From Actinomycetota bacterium (lineage in GTDB: Bacteria > Actinomycetota > Geothermincolia > Fen-727 > Anoxymicrobiaceae): a stretch of DNA of 5,264 nt. Under the pieces are notes generated by a model, which did not search any database, was not told the DNA's origin, and saw nothing but the letters and a program-made list of their open reading frames with translations. The position numbers and the translations under genes were made by a program. This document shows, in pieces, positions 1 to 4,694 of the stretch (the first letter of the stretch is position 1; each line of letters begins with the position of its first letter). The DNA lies in contig JAENXM010000131.1 of NCBI GenBank assembly GCA_016649525.1, positions 1 through 5,264 on the forward strand. The letters run 5' to 3'.

Positions 1-72
1 GAATTATTAAGCTGCTCGAGATATGTCCCGTTCACTTATTGATTCACGTTTCAAGACCTAACCCCATCCTGG

Positions 73-80
73 AAGGAGGG
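73..80 (+). promoter_or_regulatory. Shine-Dalgarno site of the cysteine-rich membrane protein gene
   Basis: The run AAGGAGGG ends 5 bases before the ATG at 86. It is a near-perfect anti-SD match and fixes that ATG as the start, rather than the other-frame ATG at 97. No convincing -35/-10 pair was found in bases 1-72. Confidence 0.8.
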
Positions 81-85
81 CTTAA

Positions 86-601
86 ATGAGATGTGAATGC
101 GCAGAGTGCCTCGAGCACGACGGACCCGACCCGAAGATCATGGGGATACGGTTAGTCATCTTCGCGGCACAGTTCGTTGTCGCGATTGTTGGGCTCATCC
201 ACGAGCGGAGCTGGAAGGCCCTCCTCGCCGAACTGGGCGCGCTGGCGTTCTTCCTGACACTGCCCCGCTACCTGATATGCTGCAGATGTGAGGGGTACGG
301 CCAGAGATGTTATTCGCTCTACCTGGGAAAGCTGACTTCGCTGTATCTTCCAAAGGTCGAAGGGAAAGAGATCGCCCCCGCGGGCGCGGCGCTCGAGCTA
401 CTAACACTATCTGTCCTCGGCAACTCACCGGCTGTCGGTCTGAGAAAAAATAAAAAGCTGCTCGTGCTTTACCTGCTGCTGGCCAACCTCACCGTAGGAT
501 TTCAGTTCTGGCACTCGTGCAGGCACTGCGCTAAGTACGCCACCGACTGGAGGAAGGACTGCCACTTAGCGGAGCTGGCTCGCACCGTATTCGATGTCTA
601 A
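86..601 (+). CDS. Small cysteine-rich integral membrane protein, function unknown
   Basis: I do not recognise this family by name. The 171-residue product has about three hydrophobic segments, near residues 21-38, 45-64 and 124-142, so it is predicted to sit in the cytoplasmic membrane. It contains ten cysteines in three groups: C3, C5 and C8 at the N-terminus; C65, C66, C68 and C75 just after the second membrane segment; and C145, C148 and C158 after the third. The middle group (CCRCEGYGQRC) and the last (CRHC, then DC) both follow a membrane segment and could bind a metal or form a redox or disulfide site; this is inference. There is no N-terminal signal peptide of classic form, because the first hydrophobic stretch follows about 20 residues with three Cys. 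The start is supported by a strong SD. The gene stands alone on the plus strand, convergent with the thiolase gene, and ends just before a hairpin terminator. That it is a real gene is well supported; its role is unknown. Confidence 0.8.
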   Translation: MRCECAECLEHDGPDPKIMGIRLVIFAAQFVVAIVGLIHERSWKALLAELGALAFFLTLPRYLICCRCEGYGQRCYSLYLGKLTSLYLPKVEGKEIAPAGAALELLTLSVLGNSPAVGLRKNKKLLVLYLLLANLTVGFQFWHSCRHCAKYATDWRKDCHLAELARTVFDV

Positions 602-609
602 TTCTTTAG

Positions 610-631
610 GCGGGCCTCTCAGGCCCGCTTT
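610..631 (+). terminator. Hairpin terminator of the membrane protein gene
   Basis: A perfect 8-bp GC stem (GCGGGCCT pairing with AGGCCCGC) with loop CTC begins 8 bases after the TAA stop, followed by only three T. The short T run makes it a modest intrinsic terminator, but its position right after the stop is typical. Confidence 0.6.
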
Positions 632-639
632 CGACGTCT

Positions 640-658
640 CCCGGCCTGAGAGGCCGGG
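640..658 (-). terminator. Hairpin terminator of the thiolase operon
   Basis: A second perfect 8-bp stem (CCCGGCCT pairing with AGGCCGGG, 3-base loop) lies about 30 bases beyond the thiolase stop codon in the leftward direction. Read on the minus strand its loop is CTC, the same as the first hairpin read on the plus strand. No T tract follows, so it may work jointly with the neighbouring hairpin as a bidirectional terminator. Confidence 0.5.
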
Positions 659-687
659 CTAAACACCTTGTGGCCGGGTTAAAGAAG

Positions 688-1893
688 TTATTCTCTGCCC
701 AGTATGGCTATGCTGCAGACGTTCTGGTTGGGAACGCCGCCCAGGTTGTGTGTGAGGCCGAACTTCGGGTCCTTGACCGCGCGGTCCTCGGGCCACCTTC
801 CCAGTAGCTGGCTGTACATCTCGTAGATCATCCGCAGCCCAGACGCCGCAATCGGGTGGCCGAAGCACTTGAGGCCTCCGTCCGGCTGGCACGGAATCTG
901 GCCGTCGAGGTCGTAGAAGCCGTCCAGCACGTCATCGGGACCCTTGCCGGGCTCCGATATGCGCAGGTCCTCCATGGTAGCAAGCTCGGTGATAGAGAAG
1001 CAGTCGTGCACCTCCATCATGCTGATCTCCTTGCGCGGGTCCTTTATACCGGCCTCCTCGTACGCTTTGCTCGAAGCCGTCTGGGTGGTAAGCATCCCCG
1101 CGCCGTCCCAATCCGTGTAGAGCGCCTCCTCACCGGAGCTGACTGAAATCTGGAGCGCCTTCACCTTCACAATGTCTTCGTTAGGCTTTACCTTCTTCGC
1201 GATCTCCGGGGTGGTCACGATCGCGCAGGCCGCCCCGTCGCACACTCCGCAGCAGTCGAAGAGCCCCAGCGGGTAGGCTATCATCGGCGCACCCATTATC
1301 TGCTCGATCGGTATCGGCTTACGCAGGTAGGCTCGGGGGTTCTTCGCCCCGTTCTGGTGGCTCTTCCAGGAGACATGGGCCATGGCCTCCTTGACCCGCT
1401 CCATCGGGATGTTGTACCTGGCCGAGTACGCTGTAGCGAGCTGTGCGAACATACCGGGTGCCGTCGCGTTCGGCCCGATCGCCGCCTGCATCTGCCCGAA
1501 CGCCGGCGAGTCCGGCAGGCCGCCGTATCCGGTGTCCTTGAGCTTCTCTATCCCGAATGCCAGTGCTATATCGTAAGCCCCGCTGGCCACACCGTAGCAC
1601 GCTCCCCTGAAGGACTCGGTCCCGGACGCGCAGAAGTTCTCGACCCTGGTGACCGGGATGAGCGGCAGCTTCAGGGCCAGGCCGAGGAAATTGCCGCCCT
1701 TGCCGATGTTGATCTCGTCGATGTGGCTGCCCAACCAGGACGCCTGGAGGTCCTTCTTCTCTATCTGAGCGTCCTCGAGGCACTCGGTAAAAGCCTCGAC
1801 CGCCAGGTCCTCGGGGCTGTCATCCCAGCGCTCACCGAAACGGGTGCAGCCCATGCCCAGGATGACTACCTTGTCCCTTATTCCTTCTGACAT
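688..1893 (-). CDS. SCP2-type thiolase (acetyl-CoA acetyltransferase-like)
   Basis: The product is a cytoplasmic thiolase-superfamily enzyme, expected to make or cleave a 3-oxoacyl-CoA using CoA. At 401 residues it has the usual family length and appears complete. The acylated nucleophile is Cys88 in NFCASGTES. The SCP2-type motif VHDCFS (residues 295-300) carries His296, and KCFGHPIAASG (342-352) carries His346. The C-terminus ends with HNLGGVPNQNVCSIAIL, without the classic thiolase CxGGG motif, as expected for the SCP2/archaeal-type subgroup. The ATG abuts the TAA of the upstream fusion gene (TAAATG), and its SD AGGAGG (1902-1907) lies inside that gene's last codons, so the two are probably translationally coupled. 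In known systems such thiolases pair with a DUF35 protein (archaeal acetoacetyl-CoA thiolase/HMG-CoA synthase complex; BbsB with BbsA). The substrate here is not evident: acetoacetyl-CoA formation, beta-oxidation thiolysis or an aromatic succinyl-CoA are all possible. Confidence 0.93.
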   Translation of the reverse strand: MSEGIRDKVVILGMGCTRFGERWDDSPEDLAVEAFTECLEDAQIEKKDLQASWLGSHIDEINIGKGGNFLGLALKLPLIPVTRVENFCASGTESFRGACYGVASGAYDIALAFGIEKLKDTGYGGLPDSPAFGQMQAAIGPNATAPGMFAQLATAYSARYNIPMERVKEAMAHVSWKSHQNGAKNPRAYLRKPIPIEQIMGAPMIAYPLGLFDCCGVCDGAACAIVTTPEIAKKVKPNEDIVKVKALQISVSSGEEALYTDWDGAGMLTTQTASSKAYEEAGIKDPRKEISMMEVHDCFSITELATMEDLRISEPGKGPDDVLDGFYDLDGQIPCQPDGGLKCFGHPIAASGLRMIYEMYSQLLGRWPEDRAVKDPKFGLTHNLGGVPNQNVCSIAILGRE

Positions 1894-3354
1894 TTACTCC
1901 GCCTCCTCTGCTACAGGAACTGCCTTCCAGAAGTAGTTCGTTATGTCCCTCATGGCATCGTAATACTTTATGCGGAAGCTGAACTCGACAGCCTTGCCGA
2001 CCGCCAGGTCGTCTATGGCACAGTCCGTGAAATCGAACACGTAGCGCCCGCCTCCGTTGATGTCGACCGAGCCGTACATCGCGGGCGGGTTAGCAGAAGC
2101 GGCGAGCATGTCCGAGGTGAAGCTGAACACCTTCCCGCCCTTGTCAGAGACCACGACGCGCTCCATCTCGTCGATGGCACCGCATTCCGGATTCACACAG
2201 ATCCTCTGCGGCGGGAACTGCTGCGTGCCGCACTTCGTGCACCTGGATGCCTCCATCCCGAGGATCGTCTTGCGGGTCCTCCACTGGAGTGTCCAGCGGG
2301 TCCACTTCTGCTCCTCGCCGCGCAGGCCGGTGTCGGCGGGGACCATGTGGCGCCAGACCAGGTACTTCAAGTAGTTGTCCAGGTCGGCCCGCTTTGTGAG
2401 GGAGCCCGTGATGCTGCGGCGCGGCGCGAGCTTGGTGATGTTGTCGGTGACCTCGAAGTACAGCGCGTCACAGCCGCTGCCGTAGCTCACCACCAACAGC
2501 TTGTCGCCGGGCTTTGCCTCCTCCAGGGCCTTGGCGAGCATCATAAGCGGCTGGGCCGTCCCGCAGTCGCCGATGACCGCCTGCATGTTGTCCTGTACCT
2601 TTTCAGGCTCGAAACCCAGCGTTTTGTTTATCTTCTTGCGGGCTCCGCCGTAGTAACACGGGTATATGATCTTCGCGAAATCGGCAGGCGCCACCCCGCA
2701 CTTCTCGCACAGGCCGTTTATCGCCTCGGGGACAAACTGGCCGAAGCCGATGTCGCGAATCCAGCGCTCCTCCCACTGCCGGTCGTACTTCGCCTCAGAA
2801 CCCCTGAAGTGGTCTACGAAATCGTGGCCCGTCGAGAAAGAGCCCTTGAACTCGGCGATCACATCCTTGTCACCGACCATGACCGAACCTGCGCCGTCGC
2901 CGAACATGAGCTCCTGGACGCTCCCCATCTTCCCCAGCCTGCAGTCGGCAGTGGAAACGACGATGTTGTTGGCGTTTCCGGCGCCGACCGCGTCCAGCGC
3001 GGCGAGAAGAGCCGTCGTGCCTGCCTTCAGGCCTCCGGCGAAATCAGCCGTCCTTGTGCTCTCATCCACGGCGAGTGCGCCTGCGACCAGGTTCGCGCAA
3101 AGCCTCTCTTTGTAGGACGCCGTGGTGGAGGCGAAGTAGACACCACCGATGTCTCCTCTGTCAAAACCCGTAACGCAGTCTGCCGCCGCCGCGGTCGCCA
3201 TTGTTACGGAATCCTCGTCGAAATTCGCGACAGCCTTCTCCCCCTGTGAGTTCATTATGTTCGCGGGGTTCAGCCAGCCCATCGACCCGAAGATGATCAT
3301 CCTGTTAATCCGGCAGCGGGGAACATACCCCCCATATGAGCGGATCCCAACCAT
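1894..3354 (-). CDS. HMG-CoA synthase-like domain fused to a C-terminal DUF35 zinc-ribbon/OB-fold domain
   Basis: The product has two parts. Residues 1 to about 310 have the thiolase-like fold of archaeal-type HMG-CoA synthase (start MVGIRSYGGYVP; FAGGLKAGTTAL at 105-116; FGDGAGSVMVG at 151-161; IGDCGTAQPL at 261-270; SYGSGCDALYF at 290-300). Residues from about 325 to 480 are a DUF35 protein: a linking helical segment, a zinc ribbon with C372-x2-C375 and C386-x4-C391, then an OB-fold (GKVFSFTSD at 407-415 through VGKAVEFSFRIKYY at 452-465). In archaea DUF35 is a separate small protein that bridges thiolase and HMG-CoA synthase and binds CoA; here it is fused. Against remembered archaeal synthase motifs, the catalytic Glu, Cys and His positions seem to be Thr77, Leu109 and Tyr231, so HMG-CoA synthase activity is doubtful. 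The start is an ATG with SD GAGGAG at 3362-3367, 7 bases upstream. It is immediately followed by the thiolase gene and preceded after 58 bases by the CC-motif gene. The domain calls are firm; the reaction is uncertain. Confidence 0.9.
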   Translation of the reverse strand: MVGIRSYGGYVPRCRINRMIIFGSMGWLNPANIMNSQGEKAVANFDEDSVTMATAAAADCVTGFDRGDIGGVYFASTTASYKERLCANLVAGALAVDESTRTADFAGGLKAGTTALLAALDAVGAGNANNIVVSTADCRLGKMGSVQELMFGDGAGSVMVGDKDVIAEFKGSFSTGHDFVDHFRGSEAKYDRQWEERWIRDIGFGQFVPEAINGLCEKCGVAPADFAKIIYPCYYGGARKKINKTLGFEPEKVQDNMQAVIGDCGTAQPLMMLAKALEEAKPGDKLLVVSYGSGCDALYFEVTDNITKLAPRRSITGSLTKRADLDNYLKYLVWRHMVPADTGLRGEEQKWTRWTLQWRTRKTILGMEASRCTKCGTQQFPPQRICVNPECGAIDEMERVVVSDKGGKVFSFTSDMLAASANPPAMYGSVDINGGGRYVFDFTDCAIDDLAVGKAVEFSFRIKYYDAMRDITNYFWKAVPVAEEAE

Positions 3355-3412
3355 TTAATCACTCCTCTTCTGTCTGACTGCTATCAAGGCCCAATACAGT
3401 CTCAACTACCAC

Positions 3413-3739
3413 CTAGTCGAAGTCAATAACGGAGATATAAGAGTATCTCTCCGCAAGAATCTTTCGCACATTTTTCTGGACCGACGAATCCCGGATGCGC
3501 TTGACCTCCGAGACGTCCAGTCCGTCCTCGTTCTTTTCGGACTTCCAGGAGGTCAGATAGCCAGGGATGTTTATGTATGCCATGCCACCCTGGCCGCAGC
3601 AGGATGTGTCGACGTGTGCACCCTTCATGAGATAGAGGACCTTGCGCCCTTCGTAGTCGAGCACGCCCTCCTCGAGGATCTTGTAGTAACCCCCGATGCT
3701 CCTCAACTCCTCGTTCAAGGGCAGGTGAACGTACTTCAA
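3413..3739 (-). CDS. Conserved hypothetical protein with a CCGxGG motif
   Basis: The 108-residue soluble product has no signal or membrane segment. Its core reads VLYLMKGAHVDTSCCGQGG (residues 34-52) followed by an INIPGY-TSW stretch (57-65) and DVSEVKRI (75-82). I recall similar SCCGxGG...VPGY...W...VSEVEP proteins annotated only as hypothetical in anaerobic bacteria; that is memory, not a search. Vicinal Cys47-Cys48 with the glycines could bind a metal or take part in redox chemistry, which is inference. The start is TTG at 3739: the same frame meets a TAG stop near 3787 with no ATG or GTG between, and GGAG at 3745-3748 sits 5 bases upstream. The ATG at 3750 is out of frame and reaches a stop after four codons. 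The gene lies 58 bases before the HMG-CoA-synthase-like/DUF35 gene with no evident terminator between, so co-transcription is likely. Confidence 0.75.
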   Translation of the reverse strand: MKYVHLPLNEELRSIGGYYKILEEGVLDYEGRKVLYLMKGAHVDTSCCGQGGMAYINIPGYLTSWKSEKNEDGLDVSEVKRIRDSSVQKNVRKILAERYSYISVIDFD

Positions 3740-3744
3740 GGTGG

Positions 3745-3748
3745 CTCC
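3745..3748 (-). promoter_or_regulatory. Shine-Dalgarno site deciding the TTG start of the CCGxGG protein
   Basis: Read on the minus strand, GGAG lies 5 bases before TTG (GGAGCCACCTTG). There is no other in-frame initiation codon between the upstream TAG and this TTG, so the site supports a rare TTG start. Confidence 0.6.
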
Positions 3749-3757
3749 ATTCGTTCG

Positions 3758-3786
3758 AAAACAGGAGCGGGAAAGGGGCTCCCGCT
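3758..3786 (-). terminator. Probable intrinsic terminator (or leader hairpin) between the SagB-type gene and the CCGxGG gene
   Basis: On the minus strand a perfect 7-bp stem (AGCGGGA pairing with TCCCGCT, 7-base loop, 3766-3786) is followed by CCTGTTTT. It lies about 43 bases past the stop of the SagB-type gene, which suits a terminator for that gene. The interrupted T run is weak. If the TATAAT at 3794-3799 is a promoter, the same hairpin would instead sit at the 5' end of the next transcript. Confidence 0.45.
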
Positions 3787-3793
3787 ATACGCA

Positions 3794-3799
3794 ATTATA
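3794..3799 (-). promoter_or_regulatory. Candidate -10 box for the CCGxGG/HMG-CoA-synthase-like/thiolase operon
   Basis: The minus strand carries an exact TATAAT here, in the 89-base gap before the TTG-started gene. The hexamer 17 bases upstream (TAGCCT) is a poor -35 and there is no extended -10 TG, so the call rests on one box in an AT-rich patch. Confidence 0.3.
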
Positions 3800-3828
3800 T
3801 CTGTATATGAAGCTGCAGGCTATTGACG

Positions 3829-4548
3829 CTAGCCGGCCGGATATCCCACCGGGATAAGATACAGGGGACTCACTTCCGCTGGCAGGCTCAGGACCTCGCC
3901 CGTGGTTTTTTCATAAAAAGAGCCCACCGGCACGGCTCCGAGGCCCAGTGAGACCGCCTCGAGCAGGAGGTTCTGGGCGGCGTGGCCGGCCTCCATATGG
4001 ACATAGCGGTCACCTTCCTCGCCGTATTTCGCCCTCGTTCTTTCGAACACCGCTCCTATGACGAAGACGGCCGGCGCCTCGCCTACGAACTGCTGCCCCA
4101 CAGCCGCATCCGCCAGGCGGCCGGCGTCCACATCCCGCGAGGTCACCTCTATAGAATGCGAAGCCGGCAGGTAGTGGTATAGGGTCCCTTTCTCGAGTAT
4201 GTATATCTCGAGAGGGTACAGGGCTCCGGCAGAAGGAGCCGTCCTGAAGCCCTTGGAAGGCTCGGTCAAGCCCTGGGCTGCCCAGAGGAGCTGGGATATC
4301 TGCTCGAGCGTAAGGCCTTTGTCAGAGAAGCCGCGCTGTGACCTCCTCCTCTTGAGGGCTTCGTTAAGTGGCATCCCTCCCGTGGCTAAAGGAGCCGGGA
4401 GCGAGGTTTTTCCACTTACAACCTTCTCCGCCATTATAGTCTCTTGTGGCTTGACCTTCCCGCAGCCAAACGACACACTGCCGACCAGCAACATCAAAAT
4501 GAGAATCAGAAAAAGACCAGCTTTCAGTTGTGGGTGACAACTGCTCAT
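3829..4548 (-). CDS. SagB/ThcOx-type nitroreductase-family flavoenzyme, predicted lipoprotein
   Basis: The 239-residue product has a nitroreductase fold of the SagB-type dehydrogenase subgroup, FMN-dependent oxidoreductases known from azoline oxidation in thiazole/oxazole peptide maturation and from many stand-alone paralogues of unknown substrate. Residues 11-28 are strongly hydrophobic and end in VSFGC, which fits a lipobox with Cys29 as the lipidated residue, so it is probably anchored outside the cytoplasmic membrane. The catalytic domain spans about 58-239: RRRSQRGFSD (67-76, FMN phosphate contact in the family), RTAPSAGALYPLEIYIL (102-118), EAGHAAQNLLLEAVSLGLGA (186-205), and the end LYLIPVGYP (229-237). 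These are the family's conserved blocks, and the length is complete. No peptide precursor, cyclodehydratase or other maturation gene is visible, so a peptide-modifying role is not supported here. The ATG has a perfect SD (4555-4562). It is divergent from the acyltransferase gene and is the first gene of the leftward block. Confidence 0.88.
   Translation of the reverse strand: MSSCHPQLKAGLFLILILMLLVGSVSFGCGKVKPQETIMAEKVVSGKTSLPAPLATGGMPLNEALKRRRSQRGFSDKGLTLEQISQLLWAAQGLTEPSKGFRTAPSAGALYPLEIYILEKGTLYHYLPASHSIEVTSRDVDAGRLADAAVGQQFVGEAPAVFVIGAVFERTRAKYGEEGDRYVHMEAGHAAQNLLLEAVSLGLGAVPVGSFYEKTTGEVLSLPAEVSPLYLIPVGYPAG
4525..4543. repeat. Short perfect inverted repeat at the start of the SagB-type gene
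   Basis: CAGTTGT and ACAACTG form a perfect 7-bp inverted repeat with a 5-base spacer, covering codons 2-8 of the flavoenzyme gene. It could fold in the mRNA next to the start codon or be an operator half-site pair; it could also be chance. Confidence 0.35.
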
Positions 4549-4554
4549 CGGAAT

Positions 4555-4562
4555 ACCTCCTT
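4555..4562 (-). promoter_or_regulatory. Shine-Dalgarno site of the SagB-type lipoprotein gene
   Basis: AAGGAGGT on the minus strand, a full anti-SD match, lies 6 bases before the ATG at 4548. It confirms the start, and with it the signal peptide. Confidence 0.85.
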
Positions 4563-4577
4563 CGGGGATTTATTAGA

Positions 4578-4586
4578 AATATACCA
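4578..4586 (-). promoter_or_regulatory. Candidate extended -10 promoter of the SagB-type gene
   Basis: The minus strand reads TGGTATATT, an extended -10 (TGnTATAAT-like) element about 30 bases before the ATG. No good -35 is seen at 16-18 bases upstream (ACCCAC), which extended -10 promoters can tolerate. It would give a leader of only about 20 bases holding the SD. Confidence 0.4.
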
Positions 4587-4684
4587 CTACTGAAACCGCC
4601 GTGGGTAAAGCCAGTCTCTTGAACGGTGATTGTCGCCCTCCACTTTCAATAGTTACTAATAATCACTAAAATGGATGACGGCCA

Positions 4685-4689
4685 GGGAG
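4685..4689 (+). promoter_or_regulatory. Shine-Dalgarno site choosing the acyltransferase start
   Basis: GGGAG lies 5 bases before the ATG at 4695. An in-frame ATG at 4671 would add eight residues (MDDGQGEI) but has no SD in front of it, so 4695 is preferred. Confidence 0.6.
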
Positions 4690-4694
4690 AAATC

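Noticed and set aside
3..89. Open frame entering from the left edge and ending in TGA that overlaps the ATG at 86 (ATGA)
   Set aside because: Only 28 codons, a length expected by chance, and the peptide has no recognisable features; it might be the tail of an upstream gene but this cannot be supported from the window.
1357..1890. 177-codon plus-strand frame antisense to the thiolase
   Set aside because: Opposite a gene with intact thiolase motifs; its composition is Arg-rich and typical of a complementary-frame artefact.
2347..3249. Long open frame (300 codons) on the plus strand, antisense to the HMG-CoA-synthase-like gene
   Set aside because: It lies wholly opposite a clearly conserved gene, its product is Arg/Val/Leu-rich without recognisable motifs, and there is no SD; it is a GC-driven shadow.
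3423..3794. 123-codon minus-strand frame overlapping the CCGxGG gene
   Set aside because: It shares the region with the 108-residue frame, which has coherent motifs; this one is Arg/Gly-rich without a fold signature.
4191..4213. Inverted repeat TCTCGAG/CTCGAGA with a 9-base spacer
   Set aside because: It lies inside the flavoenzyme gene and is explained by the repeated Leu-Glu codons in LEIYILEK.
3829..4548. SagB-type gene as part of a thiazole/oxazole peptide cluster
   Set aside because: No precursor peptide, cyclodehydratase or transporter gene is visible on either side, and the protein is a predicted lipoprotein.
4619..4659. TTGAAC as a -35 box for the acyltransferase gene
   Set aside because: No acceptable -10 hexamer lies 16-18 bases downstream; the nearest AT-rich candidates are at the wrong spacing.
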